NCBI RefSeq assembly: GCF_900324485.2
Contig: NC_046645.1
Span: 11,931,824 to 11,995,823, forward strand
DNA: 64,000 nucleotides
Direction: 5' to 3'
Source: Mastacembelus armatus
Taxonomy: Eukaryota > Chordata > Actinopteri > Synbranchiformes > Mastacembelidae
Part shown: positions 25,016 through 36,323 of the stretch, in pieces
Layout: each line of letters opens with the position of its first letter
Position numbering within the stretch: position 1 is the stretch's first letter
Translations under genes and position numbers: made by a program
Notes under the pieces: model-generated
What the model was told of the DNA's origin: nothing
Seen by the model: only the letters and a program-made list of their open reading frames with translations
Databases searched by the model: none

Positions 25016-25389
25016 GCACTGTGAGCTGTAAGGTCTTATATGGACAGGTGTGTGCCTTTCCTAATCAAGTCCAATCAGTTTAATTAAACACAGCTGGACT
25101 CCAATGAAGGAGCGGAACCATCTCAAGGAGGATCAGAAGAAATGGACGGCATGTGAGTTAAATATGAGTCACTGCAAAGGGTCTGAATACTTATGACCAT
25201 GTGATATTTCAGTTTTTCTTTTTTAATAAATTTGCAAAAATGTCTACATTTCTGGTTTTTTCTGTCAAGATGGGGTGCTGAGTGTACATTAATGAGAAAT
25301 AAAATGAACTTTTTTGATTTTGGCAAATGGCTGCAATGACACAAAGACTGAAAAATTTAAAGGGGTCTGAATACTTTCCATACCCACTG
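24938..25389 (-). repeat. right long inverted repeat of Tc1 element
   Basis: Partner of the left repeat. It contains the genuine 5' leader and start of the transposase gene. The two arms differ at only a few bases, so the inverted duplication is recent relative to divergence of the arms. Confidence 0.92.
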
Positions 25390-25391
25390 TA

Positions 25392-25892
25392 TATGGACAG
25401 GATGTGCTTTACTGTATTTGAAAACCACTGATAATATCAGAATTTTGTAATGCACATATTTATTTCATTTCAAAAATGTCAATAAATGGTGTTTATTAGA
25501 TATTTAATTCTTCTAAAACCTTTTATTTTTTTGATATGTAAATATTCTGGATTTGTGTAGATTTTGTAACTTTGAGAACACTGAATTAACTATTCAAAGT
25601 TCAATCGTGCTAGATATTATTGGATTCACTAGTCTGAGCCAGGCTGTGAAGCTTTACGTGTACTGTATATAGTGATTTACACTGGGGCCTGCAACTGGGA
25701 GCACTACTTTTATCTTATATTTTTTATGTTATGAAATATTAATTATACCCTATTAGGTTTTATTAACAATCTTGGCTATGTACAATTGGATATACTGACA
25801 AGTATTGCTACATTATGTTGCTAAAAAGTGACTTAAGAGCATGGTGATTTTCAGGCATGTTCTAGAGCATTCCAATCCATACGCCCCAGTAA
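25392..25892. other. intergenic flank duplicated at 32630-33220
   Basis: This stretch, between the Tc1 and hAT-like elements, is homologous to 32630-33220 (shared GGATGTGCTTTACTGTATTT and GTGAAGCTTTACGTGTACTG). No gene is seen. It is part of the duplicated segment that joins an A-type gene to a B-type gene tail to tail. Confidence 0.75.
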
Positions 25893-25900
25893 GTGAGAAT

Positions 25901-26605
25901 CAATGTTAATTTCATTGAAGAAATATTTTCGTTATAATTTTCGTCACTGACATGTCACTGACGAAAACTAAATGAAAGTTAAATGATGATGACTAAAACA
26001 ATAATTAAAATATATTGACATTTTTGTTAACTAATAAAAATGAGACGAAAATGTGAGTCAGGGATGTTTCTGGAAAAGATCCAGTCAGAATTAATCTTCT
26101 AAGACATGTAAGACGCATTTGAAAAGTAACTGATCCACCTGATGACACGGGATGCGCGAGTGTACAACATCATCTTGAATAGCCTACATTGGGTTTCTGT
26201 CTGACTTAAACTATAATGAAATGGCAAAAGCTGGGAGAAAACAAAGAGAAGATATATCTGTCAATTTCATGCTTGATGCATTGGGATTACTGCCAAATAA
26301 AGTTTTTTGTTTTGAGTTGCACTTTTGCTTAAAAGAATGAAGAATGTCATATGCAAGTTATAAACCATGTATATCTAATTTTTGATCTTTTGCGGAAAGG
26401 CCATTTTCCATATATTTAATGAACATTGTTCTTATTTAATTTTAATTCAGAATATTTTGTATATTACAATAGTTGAACTAAGTTATACTTAAATTTAACC
26501 CAATATATTTTAGTCTAAAACTAAACTAAACTAAAACTAAAATTGCATTTTAGTTAAAGACTATGACTAAAACTAAATTAAAATCTGCTGTCAAAATTAA
26601 CACTG
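25901..26605. mobile_element. non-autonomous hAT-like element, 705 bp
   Basis: Ends are CAATGTTAATTT and, inverted, CAGTGTTAATTT. The flanks are GTGAGAAT (25893-25900) and GCAAGAAT (26606-26613), an imperfect 8-bp target duplication typical of hAT. The matching sequence beside B3 (33211-33230, GTGAGAATTACACC) lacks the insert and shows one copy of the 8-mer. The interior is AT-rich with ACTAAAACTAAA runs and no coding capacity. I recall the terminal sequence as a common fish repeat but cannot name the family. Confidence 0.8.
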
Positions 26606-26826
26606 GCAAGAATTACACCATACGTCATTATGAGATACGATCTGACATGTTTTTCCTTTGGTGAATGCAGTGCACTTCCATATGAATATGGTAAATGTAA
26701 AAACGTTTAAAAAAAAAGTTAAAAACTTTTTTATTATTTGCAGCATGAATATTTTTTAGTTCATAGGACAACACAAAGATATTTCAATAAAAATTTCTTT
26801 CACATACAAATTCTTTATCAGCACTT

Positions 26827-29800
26827 TTATCTTTGCATCAATGTTTTCTTGTTGTTTTTTTCAGGTTTGAAAATTATGATATAGCACTTTGGTGCAAAAA
26901 TACAAAACAGGAGTCCATTAGCTGAAGCTAAAATAGCAAAAATATGGACAGCCACTGTGTATTTTCCAGCTGTGCTTACATACACTGGAATAAAAGTAAT
27001 CCACACCGCAAAGAATATCAGCATACTGAAGGTGATGAACTTTGCCTCATTAAAATTATCAGGCAGCTTCCGAGCCAAAAAAGCCATTAAGAAACACATA
27101 CAGGCCAGGATGCCAATGTATCCAAGAACACACCAGAAGCCAACCTCTGAACCAGTGACACACTCAATAATGATGGTAGCCATGTGGTAATTTGTGTTGT
27201 TGTTGGCATGAGGTGGACTGGTCAGCAGCCAAATAAGACAGATTATTACCTGAACAGAAGGGAAAAGCAGCAGAATGATCATTTTTAACTGACACGACTG
27301 ACAGAGTATTTATATAGTTGGCTTATGGAAAGTGTTTCTACCTGGACCGCTGTTCCTAAAAGCACACTGGCTCTCTGTTGGTTGGGGCCAAACCACTTCA
27401 TGACAGTACTTCCTGGAAGTGTGGACCTAAAAGCCATTAGAACTACTGCTGTCTTGGCCAGGAGGCATGAAATGCAGAGGGCAAAACTGATCCCAAAGGC
27501 AGGGTACCTGATGTAGCAAAACCAGTCTGAAGGCTCCCCAATGAACAACAGGCCAACAAGAAAACAAACAGCAAGGAACATCAAGAGAAGGAAGCTCAAT
27601 TCCATGTTGTTTGCCCGAACCAGTGGCGTGTCTTTGTAGGTGAGGAACATGCCGAGGATGGAGAGGGAAATACAAGCTCCGAGGACAGAGACACCACACA
27701 GCAAAATGCCTGTTAATTCATGGTAAGACAGGTACTCAGTAACCTTTGGGATGCAGAGATCTCTGGCTTTATTGGGCCATGTGTCCTCTGAACAGCGTGA
27801 GCACTCTAATGAATCTGACATTGGAGAGAAAGACCACCCTTAAGTTTAGAGAAGCTGATTTTGCACAAATGCAGCTCAGTTTATATTTGAATAACAAAAA
27901 AAAAAAAAAAAAATGACAGAACACAACACACCTGTATTATTGCTAACTTCTCCTTCAGCACAGGGGACACAGTCAAAACAGCACAGGGGTTCCCCCTTTC
28001 TCCTGGCGATGCGGGAACCTGGAGGACAACTGTCACTGCATACAGACCGGAGAGCCTGAGAGGCAAAGTTCAGCCACTCAGAAAGACTGATTTTAATTCT
28101 GATTCTGTCACTATAGGTTCACTTCACCTACAGACTAAAACATAAAATAGTTGTGCAAATGGATTCCAGTGTGACCTTAAATGCTGTTGTTACAGTTGAA
28201 TATAACTTATGTTAAGTTGTTGACAGAATTACAAAAAGGGGGTAATTGTTAAATTATAATTACCTGCTGGTCAATATGAAAATGATCATGCTTTTGTCAT
28301 ATTTAAATTCCCAATAACATAAAACATGACTGTATGTTTTCCTACACACATATTTACTACATTAGTAATCGTAGCATAAGGTATTTTTATTTGTAATATG
28401 GAAACAAAAGCTTTCCTACCAATCTAATACCAATGGAATCTATACAATTTGTAAAATTTCACACTTCATAAATTTAGCTACCCCCATTTTTCTATAGCAA
28501 TACGTAACTGCAATCTGATATTGCAGTTTAAATTATTAATCCTGTTTATGTTTTCAGCAGTCACGTGCGACTCCTGTCGGCCTTAGTAGGTTGTGTTTGA
28601 AGGTGCCATTTTCTTGCTTGTTTAATCATTAAGTATATTACATACTAATAAGAACAAATTGGCAGCTGTCTGGATCAAGAGGACATATAACAGTCTAAGA
28701 GGGGAACATGGTCTCAAGCCTGTTTGCAGAGAACACACCTGCTTCCCAACAGGCCACTGAATTACTGAGTCATTTATGATCAGACTCTGTCCAGCAGGCG
28801 ATGAGGCATCATAGAAACCGACTTTAACCAAATTTAGTGAACCATCAGGCTTCCTCTGCCAGTTTACGAGATCATAATAAGCAATGGGGTCACCGTTTTG
28901 ATCAAAAATGACTTTTTCCCCGAGTGCTGAAAAATTGGCACGTTTCATGTAGTAGATTAGCTGAGGGAGAAACAAAATGATGTTAAAAAAAATGTGATTT
29001 TCATTTATCACATTTTTTAAATTTCTACACAAAACATTATATAGATTATAATTATTTGGAACGTGCAATCAGTCTCACCTGCCACGGTTTAAAATTCTTT
29101 GGGTCTGCACAGGTGTCATTTAGGAACGGCCCCATTCCCACTTTGCAGTTGCTCATATCTTCCAAGGCATGGGCCACCAGATACACAGCCTTGTAGACAT
29201 TATATGACACTCTTAGCTGTGTCACATCTGAATAAGCAGAGTAAACGTCATTTAAATTCTCTGTTCCTTTACATGGCTCTCTGTCAAGGTAATTGCCAGT
29301 CCCATGATAGTGGCTGTTGACAGACCCATTAAGTTTACAGTTAAATGTCTCTTCCCACAGTTCTGCCAAGAAAGCTGATTTGTGAATATATGGTGGCCTG
29401 AGACCAAGGAGATGCTGCCTCAGCCCTGGAATCACATCAGCTCTGCGGATTGCAAAACCCAGTGTTCCCATCAGGAGATCTCCAGAATTTTCCCAGAGTG
29501 CTGTGGCAGTGGCCCAGGCCTCACTGGCAATCCATTGCAGGCCTTTTATATTACGTTTTCTGATTTCTGTCAAAATGCTCTGCATCTCTGACTCACTAGA
29601 AAAGTTAATGATGACCTTTGAGGATGCCATCTGAATATGGAAAGTGTAAATGCAATTAATATTTGATGAAGTTTTTATGCAGTAACAAATAAAGAAATAC
29701 ATGAAATTAACTATTAATTATCGGTTGTAAGGTAATACACATATTCAGGCAATTATAATAATAGTGATACATGTAGAAATGTAAAGATAAAGTTAGACTA

Positions 29801-31757
29801 CTGCCCTAATGAATATGTATTATAGGGTGAAAAAAAATATTGCATGTCTCAAGTGCAGTTCATAAACAGAGAGAGATATTGGAAAAAATCTATTGCCATT
29901 TTTTTAAAGCAAAGATTTGAGTGCTACAGTACAAATTGGTGTGAGTGTTGTCAACTAAAAATCAATATAAGCTGAATGAGAAAAGGGCAAAAAAGATTTT
30001 TAGTAACGAAGACTACATATAGGTCTTATAGTAGCCTATATCGATAATTTATGTGGTAATTTTATGTAGGTTTATGTATGTTATAAGTGGTTAGATATGT
30101 ACTGTAATTATATTTCAAATAAATGGCTAAACTTGTTTAGCAAATGCTCAGAATGTAGTTCACACTTCCCTGTTTATATTACTGTATGTTTTCTGCCCTG
30201 TCTGCACCTATATGAGAAAATTTTAATGATGCAGTGGTACCTGAATAATACCCAGAAGCTCATCTAGAGCCTGCTGACCCAAGGTCACAGGGTATAAATG
30301 AGTGTAAGCAGCACAAACACCATATTTCACAGACTCCTGGAGGAAGAGCTGGATTGCAAAGCGAGCATAATCAGAGTCCACACCAATCACTCCTACCCAG
30401 GTCCAACCAAAATAACTAACCAGCTGGGCCAGTGCTCTGATCTGGAAGGCGTCACTAGGCATTGTGCGCATGAAAGTGGGGAACTCCCTCTGGTTACTCA
30501 GACAGCTGCAGGATGCAAAATAGCTCACCTAGAAATATAGCAGACAATAGTTCACGTTCAGCTCACCTCGTCCACTGAAAAGCCTCTAAAATAAGCATCA
30601 AATTCCACTAAACAATGCCACCTTTTTATAGAAGGATTCAGTGAGGCAGAAACCCTGTGTTTGAAATTAAAATGGGAGTTCAGGCTGTCAGTTGCAAGAA
30701 AGAAGCTGAATTATTACTGGTTTTGAAATACAGACATTTGAAATGGTTAATAAATCAATAATTATAATTAATCTTGTCATTTTCAAGTGCAAGTGACTGC
30801 ATCTCTGTCCAACAAAAATGTTTATAAATTTGGCGATAAAAGATTACACAATGTTTTATGCGTTCAGGAAACTTACCTTAAGCTATAATACAAGGATATG
30901 TAAATCAGTGCAGAGATTTAAATTATTTCCTAGCTAATGAAAAGTCACATTTTGGAGTGGACAGTAACAGCTTTGCAACTGTTTGACACATTGATTTAAC
31001 ATGGTAATAACACATGATTTAGTTTATCACAGCAGGATTGCTCAAGCAGTCTCACCAGGGGGATATGGAAAGAACCCAGGCTTCTTAGCATAGCTATAGA
31101 CACTCCAGAGGCAGCATCTCCTATGATAACATGGGACACAGCCCTGTGGACAGCATCACAGCCTAATGTTGAATCACTAATGTTTCTTTCTACACCTTCA
31201 GCTCTGTTCAAACTCTCGGTTGTGGATCTCTCTGGCTGCCCATTTGCCAACACCAACAATGCTCTGAGAGACACAGGTATGTCATTACAGCTGTCACGGA
31301 TATGGAAACCCAGCTTGAGCTGTGGCAGGAGGTCACTGCGCTGGTTTATCTCTTTGATTGCAAAAGCCATGGTCTGCATCCAGCGCAAGGTACGAGAGCT
31401 GAAACTATAAAGAAGTGCAAAGTGGTTCATCACACAACAAATAACCACAATACCGGGAATGCAAATCCAAAAAAATGTAATATGCATAATAAACAAGCAA
31501 ATACTATGACATATATTCAAAAAAGTCACCTACTACTTATATATAATAGGGGCTGGTTTTGTTTTGTATGTTGGAAAAGAAGCAACAGGGCTGTAGTGTA
31601 GAGGGAATAAGCCTCCTATAACTATATCTCCATCTTCATACAAATTGTTTTTCTCCTCTTCTCCCAAGAAAACACAGTTATCCAGAGTAGCAGCAGAGAC
31701 TGGTGTACTCCTAAAGAGGGAAAGAAACAGAAGAAAGTTTGTAGCTTTCAGTGGCAT
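26827..31757 (-). CDS. olfactory V2R/OlfC class C GPCR, B2 (8 exons, 884 aa)
   Basis: On the minus strand the exons are 31757-31534, 31404-31056, 30528-30241, 29630-29079, 28960-28739, 28055-27932, 27814-27342 and 27249-26827. All lengths equal those of B1, borders are GT-AG and the frame is open for 884 aa. The exon 1 donor is GTAGGT where B1 has GTAAGT. Differences from B1 are scattered, for example [13 protein letters not shown] for [13 protein letters not shown] in exon 2 and [13 protein letters not shown] for [13 protein letters not shown] in exon 4. Motifs are [26 protein letters not shown], the cysteine linker and [14 protein letters not shown]. It converges tail to tail with A3 across the two transposons. 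Confidence 0.9.
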
Positions 31758-31864
31758 GACTGGCTCCTGTGTGAGGGAAAGCTCCAGCTCAGCAATATAC
31801 AAGAGTAGCTGCTCTTTCTGATCACATACTTTTTTGATAATGGTATTTCAGGACACAGCTGATG

Positions 31865-31870
31865 TATATA
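31865..31870 (-). promoter_or_regulatory. possible TATA box of receptor B2
   Basis: TATATA, 108 bp upstream of the B2 ATG on the minus strand, identical in context to B1 and B3. Confidence 0.45.
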
Positions 31871-32077
31871 CTGCAAGGAGTACAGTCAGACTGTGACATC
31901 ATTAAAGGTAACACCTGATGTTCCTAGGGTTAGGTGTGGCCTAAATGGCAGTGGGTGTGGGGGGAGTATCTTTATAATCAGCTCTTTATTTATTGAAAAT
32001 TCTGCTGCTGTTTTAATTTGCTCAATCAGTCATGTTTAATATAATGTAAAATTTTAATTTTTAAATTAATTGTTGTG

Positions 32078-32181
32078 AGTGAAGCCCTGTGATGTACTGG
32101 TGACCTTTCCAGGGTGTCACCCTGCCTTTCACCCAAAGACAACTGGGATAGGCTCCAGTAAGAGGGTATAGATAATGAATG
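32078..32181 (+). repeat. dispersed repeat fragment upstream of B2
   Basis: GATGTACTGGTGACCTTTCC and GGGATAGGCTCCAG belong to a short sequence I recall as frequent in fish genomes, ending in ATAATGAATG. A copy lies at the same place upstream of B3 (38774-38880). At its right end the A-type pseudogene fragment begins without a gap. Confidence 0.55.
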
Positions 32182-32460
32182 ACCCCTGTGATAAAGGCCA
32201 GCAACTCTGAACTGAGCTGTTTTCTGTTGTTTTGTCTTTTTTTGCCTTTTCTCTGTCCTCTCACTTTCATCGGCAGACCCACAGTTTGGACATGAATGCT
32301 GCGCCACACAGCTTTCGGTGTGACGTTTTCACTTTGTATTTCCTGTGACATTTTGTCTTCAGCATTTGGCTTATTCATTTGCATTTTTGCACCTAAATGC
32401 TACATAATATTGATCAAACCTGAGAAAAATACCAAGAGACATGTTATGGGAAAAATCTGA
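32182..32460 (+). pseudogene. truncated A-type OlfC pseudogene (exon 6 remnant)
   Basis: The sequence matches A3 exon 6 from codons ACCCCTGTGATAAAG in loop 1 to about helix 3 (22812-22980). It then jumps to ATTTTGTCTTCAGC in helix 7 (about 23414) and continues to the stop codon, with roughly 430 bp missing inside. The 3' end shares A3-specific bases (ACCAAGAGACATG), so it derives from the A3 copy. Exons 1-5 are absent and it begins abruptly at the end of a dispersed repeat. Confidence 0.92.
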
Positions 32461-32798
32461 ACCAAAAATATGATCTTTTAGATCGATAGATAGAAGTTAC
32501 TCTTATTTCTAATTATTATATAATGTAGTGTAGAAGTACTGTTTTATTAATAAACAGTATTGTATGATACAGTTTATATTCCTAAAGCTGATGTTTAATT
32601 AATGTTATACTTATCCAATATGATGGTATATATGGGCAGGATGTGCTTTACTGTATTTGAAAACCACTGATGAAAATGATTACTTGATATTTATTACTAT
32701 GATATATCAAAATAATATCAGATTTTTGTAATACACATTTATTTTTGTTGAAAAATGTCAATAAATGGGGTGTATTAGATATTTAATTCTTTTAAAAC

Positions 32799-32865
<67 letters not shown>

Positions 32866-33220
32866 TATTCTGGATTTGTGTACATATTGTAACTTTGAGA
32901 ACACTGAATTTACTATTCAAAGTTCAATCGTGCTAGATGCTATTGAATTCATTAATGTGAGCCAGGCTGTGAAGCTTTACGTGTACTGTATATAGTGATT
33001 TACACTGGGGCCTGCAACTGGGAGCACTACTTCAATCCTACATTTTTTATGTTATGAAATGTTAAGTATACCCAATTAGGTTTTATTAACAATCTTGGCT
33101 ATGTACAATTTTATATACTGACAAGTATTGCTACATTATGTTGCTAAAAAGTGACTTAAGAGCATGGTGATTTTCAGGCATGTTCTAGAGCATTCCAATC
33201 CATACGCCCCAGTAAGTGAG
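32461..33220. other. duplicated 3' flank of A-type pseudogene
   Basis: Collinear with the A3 3' flank (23528-23697 and 25392-25900) but without the Tc1 and hAT-like elements. It contains a poly(A) signal homologous to that of A3, a 40-bp insertion near 32680 and an expanded TA microsatellite. Confidence 0.8.
32802..32862 (+). repeat. (TA)n microsatellite
   Basis: About 30 uninterrupted TA units. The homologous position at 25525 is only a short AT-rich stretch, so the repeat expanded after duplication. Confidence 0.95.
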
Positions 33221-33431
33221 AATTACACCATACGTCATTATGAGATACGATCTGACATTTTTTCCTTTGGTGAATGCAATAAATTTCCATATAAAAATGG
33301 TAAATGTAAAACAGTAAATAAAAACTTTTTTTATTCTTTTCAGCATGAATATTTAATAGTTCATAGGACAACACAAAGATATTTCAATAAAAATTGCTTT
33401 CCTTACACATACAAATTCTTTATCAGCACTT

Positions 33432-36276
33432 TTATCTTTGCATCAATGTTTTCTTGTTGTTTTTTTCAGGTTTGAAAATTATGATATAGCACTTTGGTGC
33501 AAAAATACAAAACAGGAGTCCATTAGCTGAAGCTAAAATAGCAAAAATATGCACAGCCACTGTGTATTTTCCAGCTGTGCTTACATACACTGGAATAAAA
33601 GTAATCCACACCGCAAAGAATATCAGCATACTGAAGGTGATGAACTTTGCCTCATTAAAATTATCAGGCAGCTTCCGAGCCAAAAAAGCCATTATGAAAC
33701 ACATACAGGCCAGGATGCCAATGTATCCAAGAACACACCAGAAGCCAACCTCTGAACCAGTGACACACTCAATAATGATGGTAGCCCTGTGGTAATTTGT
33801 GTTGTTGTTGGCATGAGGTGGACTGGTCAGCAGCCAAATAAGACAGATTATTACCTGAACAGAAGGGAAAAGCAGCAGAATGATCATTTTTAACTGACAC
33901 GACTGACAGAGTATTTATATAGTTGGCTTATGGAAAGTGTTTCTACCTGGACCGCTGTTCCTAAAAGCACACTGGCTCTCTGTTGATTGGGGCCAAACCA
34001 CTTCATGACAGTACTTCCTGGAAGTGTGGACCTAAAAGCCATTAGAACTACTGCTGTCTTGGCCAGGAGGCATGAAATGCAGAGGGCAAAACTGATCCCA
34101 AAGGCAGGGTACCTGATGTAGCAAAACCAGTCTGAAGGCTCCCCAATGAACAACAGGCCAACAAGAAAACAAACAGCAAGGAACATCAAGAGAAGGAAGC
34201 TCAATTCCATGTTGTTTGCCCGAACCAGTGGCGTGTCTTTGTAGGTGAGGAACATGCCGATGATGGAGAGGGAAATACAAGCTCCGAGGACAGAGACACC
34301 ACACAGCAAAATGCCTGTTAATTCATGGTAAGACAGGTACTCAGTAACCTTTGGGATGCAGAGATCTCTGGCTTTATTGGGCCATGTGTCCTCTGAACAG
34401 CGTGAGCACTCTAATGAATCTGACATTGGAGAGAAAAGACCACCCTTAAGTTTAGAGAAGCTGATTTTGCACAAATGCAGCTCAGTTTACATTTGAATAA
34501 CAAAAAAAAAAAAAACAAAAAAAAAAAAAAAAATGACAGAACACAACACACCTGTATTATTGCTAACTTCTCCTTCAGCACAGGGGACACAGTCAAAACA
34601 GCACATGGGTTCCCCCTTTCTCCTGGCGATGCGGGAACCTGGAGGACAACTGTCACTGCATACAGACCGGAGAGCCTGAGAGGCAAAGTTCAGCCACTCA
34701 GAAAGACTGATTTTAATTCTGATTCTGTCACTATAGGTTCACTTCACTTACAGACTAAAACATAAAATAGTTGTGCAAATGGATTCCAGTGTGACCTTAA
34801 ATGCTGTTGTTACAGTTGAATATAACTTATGTTAAGTTGTTGACAGAATTACAAAAAGGGGGTAATTGTTAAATTATAATTACCTGCTGGTCAATATGAA
34901 AATGATCATGCTTTTGTCATATTTAAATTCCCAATAACATAAAACATGACTGTATGTTTTCCTACACACATATTTACTACATTAGTAATCGTAGCATAAG
35001 GTATTTTTATTTGTAATATGGAAACAAAAGCTTTCCTACCAATCTAATACCAACGGAATCTATACAATTTGTAAAATTTCACACTTCATAAATTTAGCTA
35101 CCCCAATTTTTCTATAGCGATACGTAACTGCAATCTGATATTGCAGTTTAAATTATTAATCCTGTTGGCCTTAGTAGGTTGTGTTTGAAGGTGCCATTTT
35201 CTTGCTTGTTTAATCATTAAGTATATTACATACTAATAAGAACAAATTGGCAGCTGTCTGGATCAAGAGAACATATAACAGTCTAAGAGGGGAACATGGT
35301 CTCAAGCCTGTTTGCAGAGAACACACCTGCTTCCCAACAGGCCACTGAATTACGGAGTCATTTATGATCAGACTCTGTCCAGCAGGCGATGAGGCATCAT
35401 AGAAACCGACTTTAACCAAATTTAGTGAACCATCAGGCTTCCTCTGCCAGTTTACGAGATCATAATAAGCAATGGGGTCACCGTTTTGATCAAAATTGAT
35501 AATTTCCCCGAGTGCTGAAAAATTGGCACGTTTCATGTAGTAGATTAGCTGAGGGAGAAACAAAATGATGTTAAAAAAAATTGTGATTTTAATTTGTTTA
35601 TCACATTTTTTTCATTTCTACTCAAAACATTATACAGATTATAATTATTTGGAACGTGCAATCAGTCTCACCTGCCACGGTTTAAAATTCTTTGGGTCTG
35701 CACAGGTGTCATTTAGGAACGGCCCCATTCCCACTTTGCAGTTGCTCATATCTTCCAAGGCATGGGCCACCAGATACACAGCCTTGTAGACATTATATGA
35801 CACTCTTAGCTGTGTCACATCTGAATAAGCAGAGTAAACGTCATTTAAATTCTCTGTTCCTTTACATGGCTCTCTGTCGAGGTAATTGCCAGTCCCATGA
35901 TAGTGGCTGTTGACAGACCCATTAAGTCGACAGTTAAATGTCTCTTCCCACAGTTCTGCCAAGAAAGCTGATTTGTGAATATATGGTGGCCTGAGACCAA
36001 GGAGATGCTGCTTCAGCCCTGGAATCACATCAGCTCTGCGGATTGCAAAACCCAGTGTTCCCATCAGGAGATCTCCAGAATTTTCCCAGAGTGTTGTGGC
36101 AGTGGCCCAGGCCTCACTGGCAATCCATTGCAGGCCTTTTATATTACGTTTTCTGATTTCTGTCAAAATGCCCTGCATCTCTGACTCACTAGAAAAGTTA
36201 ATGATGACCTTTGAGGATGCCATCTGAATATGGAAAGTGTAAATGCAATTAATATTTGATGAGGTTAAAGCAGTAA

Positions 36277-36323
<47 letters not shown>

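Larger units (their letters stand above)
23698..25389 (-). mobile_element. Tc1/mariner transposon, 1692 bp, TA target
   Basis: The element starts CAGTGGGTACGGAAAGTATT and ends with the reverse complement, flanked by TA on both sides. Its empty site is preserved in the neighbouring duplicate at about 32625-32640, where GATGGTATATATGG runs uninterrupted. It carries one transposase gene on the minus strand. The inverted ends are unusually long (about 450 bp) because the left end is an inverted copy of the right end, including the first codons of the transposase gene. Confidence 0.95.

Noticed and set aside
32765-32995. Open frame with a long Tyr-Ile repeat
   Set aside because: It is the translation of a TA microsatellite.
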